Positions 26,021 to 33,261 of a DNA stretch of 64,000 bases are shown here, in pieces. A program made the position numbers and the translations under genes. This DNA comes from Magnetospirillum sp. XM-1 (GTDB lineage: Bacteria > Pseudomonadota > Alphaproteobacteria > Rhodospirillales > Magnetospirillaceae). Position 1 is the stretch's first letter; each line of letters begins with the position of its first letter. The stretch is from positions 3,190,001-3,254,000 of the forward strand of contig NZ_LN997848.1 in assembly GCF_001511835.1 (NCBI RefSeq). The letters are read 5' to 3'. The notes under the pieces are model-generated. The model saw only the letters and a program-made list of their open reading frames with translations. It ran no database searches and had not been told where the DNA came from.

Positions 26021-27994
26021 ATGGATCAAGACATGGCGAAGGCGGTTAAGCTGGCCCAGGCGGGCAAGCTGAAGCCGGCCATCGCCATCCTCGAGGGCCT
26101 GGTCCGCTCGGCGCCGTCGGCGGTGCCGGCGCGCTACAATCTGGCGCTGTTCCTGCTGATGGCGGGACGCCATGCCGAGGCTTTGCCCCATCTCGACCGC
26201 ATCCTGGCCGCCCAGCCCGGCCATCCGCCCTCGTTGTTCAGCAAGGCCAAGGGGCTGCTGGCGCTGGACCGCGCCGCCGAGGCCCTGCCCATCCTCGAAC
26301 GCCTCGCCGCCGGCAACGACCCGGAAAGCCTGCTGGCGCTGGGCAACGCGCTGCGGGTGCTGAACCGCATGGCCGAGGCTGCGGGGGCCTTCCACCGCCT
26401 GACCCGGGTCGCCCCCGCCTTCCCCGGCGGGCATATGAATCTTGCCATCCTGCTGGTGTCGTCGCCCGACAACGACGCGGCGCTGGCCGCCCTGGACGAG
26501 GGAACGCGGCTGCATCCCGGCATCGCCGAACTGCACGCCATGCGCGGCCAGGTGCTGCTGCGTCTGGGCCGCCATGCCGAGGCCATCGCCGCTCTCGCCA
26601 AGGCGCTGGAGGTCAATCCCGCCCTGGCCCCGGCCAAGGGCCACCTGATGCGCGCCTACCGCGAGACCGCCGACTGGGACAACGAGGAGCGGCTGTTCGC
26701 CGAAATCCGCGCCGTCATCGCCAGGGGCGAGGTCAAGGGGCAGTTGCCGCTGTCCACCCAGGACGCCCTGTTCTACCCCTTCACCGGCGAGGAACTGCGC
26801 CGCGTCGCCGGATTCGAGGCCGCCTTCCGCGTGCCGGGCCAGGTCCGGCCGGTGGTCCGCCCCGCCGCAAAATCGCAGCCGCCCTTGGTGGTAGGCTACC
26901 TGTCTCCCGATTACCGCGAGCACGCCACCATGCATCTGGCCGGCGACATCTTCGCCGCCCATGATCGCGACCGGGTGCGGCCCATCGCCTATTCGGTGGG
27001 GCCGGACGACGGGTCGGATTGGCGGGCCCGCATAGGGCGCGACTGCGATTCCTTCGTGGATCTCGCCGCCTTGAGCGACCGCGCCGCCGCCGAGCGCATC
27101 GCCGCCGACGGCGTTCACATCCTGGTGGATCTGTCGGTGTTCACCCGCCATGCCCGTCCCGGCATCGCCGCGCTGCGTCCCGCCCCGGTCCAGGCGGTGT
27201 GGCTGGGCCTGGCCGCCAGTTCCGCCGCCCCCTGGCTGGATTACGCCATCGTCGATCCGGTGCTGGTGCCGCCCGCCCATCGCGGACACTTCGCCGAGAA
27301 ACTTATTTTTCTGCCAGATACTTATCAGGCGAACCTCACCTGGTCGCCGCCGGCCGCGCCGCCGTCCCGGCCGGCATTGGGACTGCCTGAGGACCGGCTG
27401 GTGCTGTGCTCGTTCAACGGTCACCGCAAGCTGGACCGCGCCAGCTTCTCCCTGTGGCTGGAGATCCTGGCCGAGCTGCCCGACGCGGTGCTATGGCAGC
27501 TGGCCCCTCCGGACGCCGCCCGCCGGCGGTTGGAAGAGGCGACGGCCAAGGCCGGCATCGACCCCGCCCGGCTGATCTGGGCCCCGTCCCTGCCCCGCGC
27601 CGGCCATCTGGCCCGGCTGCCCGCCGCCGATCTGTTCATCGACGCCCTGGTCTGCGGCGCCCATACCACCGCCGCCGATTGCCTGCGTTCGGGCGTGCCG
27701 CTGGTCACCATGGCCGGACCGCGCTTAGGCTCGAGGGTCGCCGCCTCGCTGCTGCATGCGGTGGGATTGCCGGAACTGGCGACCGAGAGCCCGGAGGAGA
27801 TGAAGGCGTTGGCCGTGGCCTTGGGCCGTGACCGCCCGCGCCTCTCCGCCTTGCGCGCCCGATTGATGGACTTGCTGCCCAATTCCCCCGCCTTCGACCC
27901 CGCCCGCTTCGCCCGCCATCTGGAAAGCGGTTATCACTCAGCGTGGGCGCGTCATGCGGCGGGCAGGAAGCCGGACGACATCATCGTCGGCTGA
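26021..27994 (+). CDS. TPR protein with O-GlcNAc transferase (SPINDLY/GT41) catalytic domain
   Basis: A 657-residue protein: TPR repeats over about residues 1-230, then a GT41 domain. The catalytic region matches eukaryotic OGT/SPY: GYLSPDYREHATMHL with histidine 301, SFNGHRKLDRASFSLW with lysine 470 at the nucleotide-sugar site, and HTTAADCLRSGVPLVTMAG followed by SRVAASLL. These residues support an active protein or lipid glycosyltransferase using a UDP- or GDP-sugar. The ATG at 26021 is preferred because GGAAGGG lies 8 bases upstream; ATG 26015 and GTG 26012 are too close to that site. It follows the metallophosphoesterase by 37 bases in the same direction. Substrate is unknown. Confidence 0.88.
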   Translation: MDQDMAKAVKLAQAGKLKPAIAILEGLVRSAPSAVPARYNLALFLLMAGRHAEALPHLDRILAAQPGHPPSLFSKAKGLLALDRAAEALPILERLAAGNDPESLLALGNALRVLNRMAEAAGAFHRLTRVAPAFPGGHMNLAILLVSSPDNDAALAALDEGTRLHPGIAELHAMRGQVLLRLGRHAEAIAALAKALEVNPALAPAKGHLMRAYRETADWDNEERLFAEIRAVIARGEVKGQLPLSTQDALFYPFTGEELRRVAGFEAAFRVPGQVRPVVRPAAKSQPPLVVGYLSPDYREHATMHLAGDIFAAHDRDRVRPIAYSVGPDDGSDWRARIGRDCDSFVDLAALSDRAAAERIAADGVHILVDLSVFTRHARPGIAALRPAPVQAVWLGLAASSAAPWLDYAIVDPVLVPPAHRGHFAEKLIFLPDTYQANLTWSPPAAPPSRPALGLPEDRLVLCSFNGHRKLDRASFSLWLEILAELPDAVLWQLAPPDAARRRLEEATAKAGIDPARLIWAPSLPRAGHLARLPAADLFIDALVCGAHTTAADCLRSGVPLVTMAGPRLGSRVAASLLHAVGLPELATESPEEMKALAVALGRDRPRLSALRARLMDLLPNSPAFDPARFARHLESGYHSAWARHAAGRKPDDIIVG

Positions 27995-27998
27995 AACC

Positions 27999-28874
27999 CT
28001 ACTTCCGCACCACCAACGCCACGCCGATGGCGGTGGCGGCCATGCCGGCCAGGGCGAGCGGCGTCAGCACCTCGTCGAACAGCAGCCAGGCCAGCAGGGC
28101 GGTCACCGGCGGCACCAGATAGAAGAAGCTGGCCACCTTGGCCGCTTCGCCCAGGCGGATCAGGGTCATCAGCAGACTGATGGCGCCCAGCGACAGCACC
28201 AGCACCAGCCAGCCCAGCGCCAGGACGAAGTGAGCCGTCCACTGGATGACCATGGTCTCGAACCCCACGGCCAGCGGCGCCAGCGCCGCCAGGGCGGCCA
28301 GATACTGGATCAGGGTGCCGGTCCGCAGGTCCATGCCGGTGCAAAAGCGCTTCTGGTAGAGGGTGCCGCCGGTGATGGCCAGCAGGGCGGCGATGGCGAA
28401 GGCCATGCCGTCCCAGCCGAAGCCGTCGAAATTCACCCCCGTCAGGCGGGTCGACAGCACCATGGCGACGCCCACCAGACCGAGGCCAAGGCCCAGCCAT
28501 TGGCGCGGCCCCACCGTCTCGCCAAGCAAGGGACCGACCACGGCGGCGGTCAGCAGCGGCTGCAGCCCGGCCACCAGGGCGACCATGCCCGATGGCACGC
28601 CGTGATGGATGGCGCTGAACACGCCGCCCAGATAGATGGCGTGGACCAGCAGCCCGGAAACCGCCAGATGCAGCCACAGCCTGGGATCGGTGGGAAACTT
28701 GGCGCGGCTGGCCGCCACCACCGCGCCCAGGAGTGCGATGACGATGACGAAGCGCAGCACCAGGAAGGTGAAGGGCTCGGCATAGGGCAGACCGTACTTG
28801 CCGCCGATGAAGCCCGTGCTCCACAGCAGCACGAAGACGCCCGGCATGGCCTTGGTCCAGGCGTGCTCCCGCAT
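27999..28874 (-). CDS. EamA/DMT-family transporter
   Basis: A 291-residue inner-membrane transporter with two repeated EamA modules, ten hydrophobic segments in all. It begins in the usual way with PGVFVLLWSTGFIGGKYGLP and ends with LAWLLFDEVLTPLALAGM and AIGVALVVRK. Members export amino acids, nucleosides or drugs; the substrate here is open. The stop is only 4 bases from the stop of the TPR-transferase gene on the other strand, and the gene follows a small membrane-protein gene by 5 bases in an operon read from about 29721. Confidence 0.88.
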   Translation of the reverse strand: MREHAWTKAMPGVFVLLWSTGFIGGKYGLPYAEPFTFLVLRFVIVIALLGAVVAASRAKFPTDPRLWLHLAVSGLLVHAIYLGGVFSAIHHGVPSGMVALVAGLQPLLTAAVVGPLLGETVGPRQWLGLGLGLVGVAMVLSTRLTGVNFDGFGWDGMAFAIAALLAITGGTLYQKRFCTGMDLRTGTLIQYLAALAALAPLAVGFETMVIQWTAHFVLALGWLVLVLSLGAISLLMTLIRLGEAAKVASFFYLVPPVTALLAWLLFDEVLTPLALAGMAATAIGVALVVRK

Positions 28875-28879
28875 GGCGA

Positions 28880-29128
28880 TCAGTTCTCTGCCTTGGGAAG
28901 TTCGCCGGGCTGTTCCGTCCGCTTGGGCGGCTCCTCGCCGCCGGTCCAGAACACCCAGGTGGAGCCGAGCCAGAACACCATGGAGATGAAGCCGGCCAGC
29001 TTGGGCGGCACGCCGAAATACTTAGGCAGGACCAGCAGCAAGGTGATGCCGCCGACGAAGCCGAACAGGGTCCAGACGGCGCCGATCACGTGGCGCGGCA
29101 AGCCCTTCTTCCTTGGGGTGTCATTCAT
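28880..29128 (-). CDS. Small membrane protein, function unknown
   Basis: An 82-residue protein with two hydrophobic segments (about residues 12-33 and 42-60: AVWTLFGFVGGITLLLVLP and LAGFISMVFWLGSTWVFW) flanked by a basic N-terminus (PRKKGLPRH) and an acidic C-terminus (EEPPKRTEQ). It is a two-pass inner-membrane protein that I do not recognise as a named family. It lies 5 bases after each neighbour in the BON-protein/EamA unit, so co-expression with the exporter is likely. Confidence 0.75.
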   Translation of the reverse strand: MNDTPRKKGLPRHVIGAVWTLFGFVGGITLLLVLPKYFGVPPKLAGFISMVFWLGSTWVFWTGGEEPPKRTEQPGELPKAEN

Positions 29129-29133
29129 GATTC

Positions 29134-29721
29134 TCAGGGCCTGACATCGATATAGTTGACCACTTTCTTGATCCCCTCGCCTTCCCGGAGGCGGGAAACG
29201 GCCTTGTTGGCCTCCTCCTGGGAGCGGGCGCGGCCGATGACGTAGAGATTACCGTAGGAATCCACGGTGGTGCGGAAGTTGACGTCGGCCACCCCCTTGG
29301 TGCCGATCAGGCGCCCTTGCGCCTTGATACCCATCTCTACCGTGTCGGCCCAGCTGGGCAGCGACTTGCGCCTGGAATCGTCCTTGGCCAGGTAGGTCAC
29401 GTGCCAGTAGAGCTTTTTCACGCCCTCGACGCTCCTCACGTCCTTCTGGAACTGGTCATAGGTGGCCTTGTCGTCGAACAGGCCGGTGACCAGCAGGCGC
29501 TGCTCGTAGATTTCGGTCGAGGCCTTGATGGTGGCGTTCTTGCCCATGTAGCCGTTGACCTTGGCGACGATGACGTTGTCCTTGGCGATGTCGGCGGCCG
29601 AACGCGCCTCGATGGCCCGGTCGATCAGGGTTTTGGGCGCGGTCAGCACGTCCATCAGCTGGGCTTGGGCGGGAGCGGCCAGGGCAAGGCCTGCTATGGC
29701 GGCAAGGGCGAGACGGCGCAT
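29134..29721 (-). CDS. BON-domain periplasmic protein
   Basis: A 195-residue exported protein. The N-terminus MRRLALAAIAGLALAAPAQA is a clear signal peptide. The mature part has two BON-like modules (about residues 40-110 and 120-195) with the typical VNGYMGKNATIKASTEIY and VDSYGNLYVIGRARSQEE patterns and a closing IKKVVNYIDV strand, as in OsmY-type envelope proteins that bind phospholipid surfaces. The start at 29721 is chosen to give the compact signal peptide; the longer in-frame start at 29754 is possible. It is first in the three-gene unit with the small membrane protein and EamA transporter. Confidence 0.82.
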   Translation of the reverse strand: MRRLALAAIAGLALAAPAQAQLMDVLTAPKTLIDRAIEARSAADIAKDNVIVAKVNGYMGKNATIKASTEIYEQRLLVTGLFDDKATYDQFQKDVRSVEGVKKLYWHVTYLAKDDSRRKSLPSWADTVEMGIKAQGRLIGTKGVADVNFRTTVDSYGNLYVIGRARSQEEANKAVSRLREGEGIKKVVNYIDVRP

Positions 29722-29847
29722 GGCAAGGGTCCAGGGCAATGGTGTGACCAGCAACCATACAGGCCAAGACCAAGGACGCCAATCGGCTATTTGGCCGGGG
29801 CCTCAATGACCGCTGGTCGCGTCGCGTGTCAGATTTGACGCCCGACG

Positions 29848-30735
29848 CTAACGGGTGCCCCCCTTGAGATGCTTGTGCACCGCCTGGCGCGAAATGCCCA
29901 GTTCCTTGCCGATACGGGCCAGCGACCATTCGGGATTGGCTTCCTTGAGGGCGCGGGCCCGGTCCTTGGTGGACGGCGCCGCCCCTCGGGCGGTCAGCCC
30001 CTGGGCCAGGGTCTCGAAATCGGCGGCGAGCACGGCATAGCCGCTGCCGTCCTCTCCCCCCCGCCCGCTCCAATAGTCGAGGCGGGCCGAGAAATCGGCG
30101 ATGGAGGCCACCGGCAGGTCCCGGCGCCAGGCCGCTTCCACCAGACGGTGGCGGGCGGCGCAGGCGGGCGGCAGCACGGGCGGCTGGGAATCGGGCTCCG
30201 CCACCAGTTCCATATGGCGAAGCCGCGTCTCCCAGCGCAGGGCTTCCATGCGGGCGGCCTCGATCCCGGCCGGCATGGGCTGGGCGGCGGCCGCCGCCGC
30301 CTCCATTTCGGCGACGTTTTCGCAAGAAGAGGCGGCCGCCATGAACGCGGCTTCCAATTCGGTCGGAGCCAAGACCGCCTCGACGCTGCCATAGCGCTCG
30401 ATCACCGCGGCGCGCTCGTCGATACGGCTCATCTCGCGCAGCCGCGACAGGCGCACGGCGCGGATGATGCTGCCCGGCCTGGTTCCCTCCTCATGCAGAC
30501 GAAGCGCCTGCATGGCGGCCTCGGCGCCGTCGCCCTTGCGGCTGGCGCAGCGCTTGGCCAACACCTCCAGGCCGGCGGGATAGCTGCCCCATTCCAGGTC
30601 GCAGAACGCCCGGGCGCGCTCCAGCGCCTCGTCCTGCTCGGTCTCGCTCTCGGATTCGTAAAGCGTCAGCATGCCTTCCAGGCGGTCGAGGGCCTTGTCC
30701 TCGCGCCCCTGGCTCATCAAGTCGAAAAGATCCAT
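29848..30735 (-). CDS. Helix-turn-helix protein of unknown function
   Basis: A 295-residue, largely helical and acidic protein. The only recognisable part is a C-terminal helix-turn-helix (about residues 262-290: PEWSLARIGKELGISRQAVH) like those of resolvases or Sigma-70 region 4, so it probably binds DNA. The body, about 250 residues rich in Glu/Ala/Arg with ERARAFCDLEWGSYP, matches no family I know. GAGGGGG precedes the ATG at 30735. It lies 66 bases downstream of a hidden 48-residue gene on the same strand, so both may be controlled from the repeats at 30980-31007. No -10/-35 pair was identified between them. Confidence 0.72.
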   Translation of the reverse strand: MDLFDLMSQGREDKALDRLEGMLTLYESESETEQDEALERARAFCDLEWGSYPAGLEVLAKRCASRKGDGAEAAMQALRLHEEGTRPGSIIRAVRLSRLREMSRIDERAAVIERYGSVEAVLAPTELEAAFMAAASSCENVAEMEAAAAAAQPMPAGIEAARMEALRWETRLRHMELVAEPDSQPPVLPPACAARHRLVEAAWRRDLPVASIADFSARLDYWSGRGGEDGSGYAVLAADFETLAQGLTARGAAPSTKDRARALKEANPEWSLARIGKELGISRQAVHKHLKGGTR

Positions 30736-30801
30736 CGCCCCCTCGTCAACGCACGGGTTGACGGTGCTACGGCCCTTGCTGCCTGTCAAGACGGGCGATG
30801 A

Positions 30802-30948
30802 TCAGGAATTGCCGGAAACCTTGTCGGGATGCTCGGCGGAAAGCCTCGCCACCACCGCCTTGATCAGGCTGGGCGGCGCGGTCAGCACCGAATACCCCTC
30901 GCCGGCAAGGCGGGCGGTCACGGCGGCAAGAAGCGCACGAGGTATCAT
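30802..30948 (-). CDS. Small 48-residue protein with strong ribosome-binding site
   Basis: A short open frame, MIPRALLAAVTARLAGEGYS onward to the end KVSGNS, preceded by a consensus GGAGGT six bases ahead of the ATG at 30948. It is predicted to form two helices with a hydrophobic face (ALLAAVTARL and SLIKAVVARL). Codon use matches the GC-rich neighbours, with third positions mostly G or C. No family is recognised. It lies directly upstream of the helix-turn-helix gene and could be a partner or regulator of it; that is inference from position. Confidence 0.6.
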   Translation of the reverse strand: MIPRALLAAVTARLAGEGYSVLTAPPSLIKAVVARLSAEHPDKVSGNS

Positions 30949-30979
30949 CGCAACCTCCGTCAAGATGACGGAAAGAACT

Positions 30980-31007
30980 GTCCGACAATCATCATAGTGT
31001 CCGACAC
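30980..31007. promoter_or_regulatory. Two copies of the dyad TGTCCGACA, 19 bases apart
   Basis: TGTCCGACA occurs at 30980-30988 and again at 30999-31007. Each copy is itself a 4+4 palindrome (TGTC-C-GACA), and the centre-to-centre distance of 19 bases is close to two helical turns. They lie between the divergent small-protein gene (start 30948) and zinc-ribbon gene (start 31109), so a dimeric regulator could control both. The adjacent helix-turn-helix protein is a candidate binder; unproven. Confidence 0.5.
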
Positions 31008-31108
31008 ATGAATATTCGGTAAACCGCCACCAGCTGTAAGCAGTCTCCCCAATGACGAATTTCGTGACTGCGGCGTATGATTGGAACCGACGTCAAAAGG
31101 AGGATACG

Positions 31109-31543
31109 GTGACCACCCTCCAGCCCATCTCGCTCGAAGCGCAGATGATCCTGGCCGAGCTTCGCGGCCTGCGGGACGAGATGACCGCCCTTCATCAGGA
31201 AACCCACGCCGCCCTGACCGCCCTGCGTGAATTGTTCGCCGAGATCCGGCAGGTGGAGAGCACCGAAGCCGGCATCGAGGCGGAACTCGAGGTTGTCGCG
31301 GATTCCCTGGGCGAGGTTCTGGACGAAAGGCGGATATCTGTCACCTCCTGCCCGGTCTGCGGTTCGGACGTCGAGCGCCATGCCGCCGAGAACGGCGCCT
31401 TGCTGATCTGCAAGGCCTGCGGCCACAGCGCCTTCGTTGACCGCCGCACCGGAATCGATCGCCGAAACGTCAGCCACAGCGCCATAGAAGGCCCCCCCGA
31501 TCAGGTGGCCGAGGGCATCGACTGGACCCGCGCCGACATGTAA
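31109..31543 (+). CDS. Coiled-coil zinc-ribbon protein, function unknown
   Basis: A 144-residue soluble protein. The first 70 residues form an acidic helical coiled coil (AELRGLRDEMTALHQETHAA), followed by a four-cysteine zinc ribbon, CPVCGS and CKACGH, at about residues 90-115, and a short charged tail. The start is the GTG at 31109 because AAAGGAGG lies 6 bases upstream; an in-frame ATG at 31052 has no such site. Helix plus ribbon proteins often contact RNA polymerase or nucleic acid, but no precise family is recognised. It is followed at once by a strong bidirectional terminator. Confidence 0.72.
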   Translation: MTTLQPISLEAQMILAELRGLRDEMTALHQETHAALTALRELFAEIRQVESTEAGIEAELEVVADSLGEVLDERRISVTSCPVCGSDVERHAAENGALLICKACGHSAFVDRRTGIDRRNVSHSAIEGPPDQVAEGIDWTRADM

Positions 31544-31572
31544 AAAGCCCGCCGGCGGAACCGGCGGGCTTT
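31544..31572. terminator. Bidirectional terminator between zinc-ribbon gene and tRNA-Lys
   Basis: A 12-bp perfect stem (31544-31555 with 31561-31572) has a 5-base loop. On the minus strand it is followed by five T residues (complement of 31542-31546), so it can end the tRNA transcript; on the plus strand it overlaps the end of the zinc-ribbon gene, with a shorter TTT. Confidence 0.85.
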
Positions 31573-31580
31573 CGAGGTCT

Positions 31581-31656
31581 TGGTGGGTCCGCCGGGACTC
31601 GAACCCGGGACCTCTCGATTAAAAGTCGCTTGCTCTACCGACTGAGCTACGGACCC
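31581..31656 (-). tRNA. tRNA-Lys (anticodon UUU)
   Basis: A complete 76-nt tRNA on the minus strand. The acceptor arms GGGTCCG and CGGACCC pair, the D-arm begins AGCTCAGTCGGTAGAGC, the anticodon loop reads CTTTTAA giving UUU for lysine, the T-arm is GGGTTCGAATCCC, and CCA is encoded at the 3' end (31581-31583). It lies between the cyclophilin genes and the zinc-ribbon gene. Confidence 0.97.
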
Positions 31657-31716
31657 AGAAACGAAGGGCGCTCACCATAGGCAGATGAGCGCCGCTCGTC
31701 AACGCCTGGAAAGGCT

Positions 31717-32262
31717 CTACTTCTTGACGTCGGCCAGCACCTGCAGGCGGACCAGCTTGTCGGGCTTGGAGACGATGCCGTTATCGGCCGGATCGCCGGC
31801 CTTGATGCGGTCCACGCTCTCCATGCCCTCGACCACCCGGCCGACGGCGGTATAGCGGCCGTCCAGGCTGGGAGACGAGCCGAACATGATGAAGAACTGG
31901 GAATCGGCCGAGTCCGGGTTGGCCGAACGGGCCATGCCCACCACGCCGCGCACGAAGGGCTCGCCGGTGAACTCGGCGCGCAGCTTGACGCCCGAGCCGC
32001 CGGTGCCGGTGCCGGTGGGATCGCCGCCCTGGGCCATGAAGCCGGGGATGACGCGATGGAACACCGTGCCGTCATAGAAGCCCTTGCGGACCAGTTCCTT
32101 GATGCGGGCCACGTGCTTGGGCGCCAGATCGGGGCGCAGCTCGATGGTCACCTTGCCGGTGGCCAGCTCCATCACCAGGGTGTTCTCGGGGTCGGCGGCC
32201 AAGGCGGGCTGGGCCACGGCCAGGATCAAGGCGGCGACGGCGAAAAACAGACGCTTCAGCAT
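31717..32262 (-). CDS. Periplasmic peptidyl-prolyl cis-trans isomerase (cyclophilin)
   Basis: A 181-residue cyclophilin with a clean signal peptide (MLKRLFFAVAALILAVAQ, cleavage near ALAAD). The catalytic core shows FYDGTVFHRVIPGFMAQGGD with the active arginine, GTGTGGSG, and the DSQFFIMF segment. It assists folding of exported proteins. It follows, by 4 bases, a second cyclophilin that has no signal peptide, so the pair supplies both compartments. The tRNA-Lys gene is about 60 bases beyond its end. Confidence 0.93.
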   Translation of the reverse strand: MLKRLFFAVAALILAVAQPALAADPENTLVMELATGKVTIELRPDLAPKHVARIKELVRKGFYDGTVFHRVIPGFMAQGGDPTGTGTGGSGVKLRAEFTGEPFVRGVVGMARSANPDSADSQFFIMFGSSPSLDGRYTAVGRVVEGMESVDRIKAGDPADNGIVSKPDKLVRLQVLADVKK

Positions 32263-32266
32263 GGTC

Positions 32267-32743
32267 TCAACCCTCGGAATCGGCGGCGACGCGCAAGGAC
32301 ACGATGCAGTCGGGATCGGTGACCGCCCCGGTGCGCGGCGCGCCCTTCTTGATGTTGTCCACGAACTCCATGCCCTCGACCACCTGGCCCCAGATGGTGT
32401 ACTGGCGATCCAGGTAGGACTGGGTGTCGAAGCAGATGAAGAACTGCGAATCAGCGCTGTCGGGCGACTGGGAACGGGCCATGGAGCAGGTGCCGCGCAC
32501 GTGCTTGCCGGCGTTGAACTCCGCCTTCAGCTTGGTGCCGGAACCGCCGGTGCCGGTACCCAGCGGGCAGCCGGTCTGGGCCATGAAGCCGTCGATCACC
32601 CGGTGGAACTTGATGCCGTCATAGAACTTGGCGCGGGCCAGTTCCTTGATGCGGGCCACATGGTTGGGGGCGAGGTCGGGGCGCAGTTCGATGACGACGC
32701 GACCGTCCTTCAGGTCGAGATACAGGGTGTTCTCAAGGTCCAC
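32267..32743 (-). CDS. ppiB: Cytoplasmic peptidyl-prolyl cis-trans isomerase (cyclophilin)
   Basis: A 158-residue cyclophilin without signal peptide. Motifs FYDGIKFHRVIDGFMAQTG, GTGTGGSG and DSQFFICF parallel those of the neighbour at 31717, to which it is clearly related by duplication. It opens with a short strand ENTLYLDLKDG. The start is 12 bases after coaD, so it belongs to the coaD-led transcript, with the periplasmic copy downstream. Confidence 0.92.
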   Translation of the reverse strand: MDLENTLYLDLKDGRVVIELRPDLAPNHVARIKELARAKFYDGIKFHRVIDGFMAQTGCPLGTGTGGSGTKLKAEFNAGKHVRGTCSMARSQSPDSADSQFFICFDTQSYLDRQYTIWGQVVEGMEFVDNIKKGAPRTGAVTDPDCIVSLRVAADSEG

Positions 32744-32754
32744 TTTGGTCTTCC

Positions 32755-33261
32755 TTAAGCCGAGAAGCCGAATTTTTCGTCCAGCCGCGCCTTGACGCGG
32801 GGGCTGACGAATTGGGAAATGTCGCCGCCCAGGCGGCCGATTTCCTTGACGAAGCGCGACGAGATGAACTGGCAGCGTTCCGAGGCCATCAGGAAGATGG
32901 TCTCGATATCGGACGTCAGACGGGCGTTCATGCCGGCCATCTGGAATTCATACTCGAAGTCGGAAACGGCGCGCAGGCCCCGCACGATCAGGTTGGCGCC
33001 GCACTTGGCGGTGAAATCCACCAGCAGGGTGTCGAAGGGCCGCACCTCGATACTGACGCCCACGGACTGGGACAGCTCGGCCATTTCGGCCTCGGCCATG
33101 GCGACCCGCTCCTCCAGGGTGAACAGCGGCCCCTTGCCGGCGTTGACCGCCACGGCGACGATCAGATGATCGACCATGCGGGTGGCGCGGGCCACGATGT
33201 CCATGTGCCCGTTGGTGATCGGGTCGAAGGTCCCGGGATAGAGACCGACGCGCTTAGGCAT
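32755..33261 (-). CDS. coaD: Pantetheine-phosphate adenylyltransferase
   Basis: A 168-residue nucleotidyltransferase of coenzyme A synthesis, making dephospho-CoA from 4'-phosphopantetheine and ATP. The HIGH-type motif appears as [12 protein letters not shown] near the N-terminus and the second as the [14 protein letters not shown] segment near residue 130. The ATG at 33261 with GAGGCGAGG upstream gives the normal length. It overlaps the end of gyrA by 8 bases, so the two are coupled. Confidence 0.96.
   Translation of the reverse strand: MPKRVGLYPGTFDPITNGHMDIVARATRMVDHLIVAVAVNAGKGPLFTLEERVAMAEAEMAELSQSVGVSIEVRPFDTLLVDFTAKCGANLIVRGLRAVSDFEYEFQMAGMNARLTSDIETIFLMASERCQFISSRFVKEIGRLGGDISQFVSPRVKARLDEKFGFSA

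Noticed and set aside
30980..31007. CRISPR repeat unit
   Set aside because: Only two 9-base copies, no spacer array and no cas genes; an operator is more likely.
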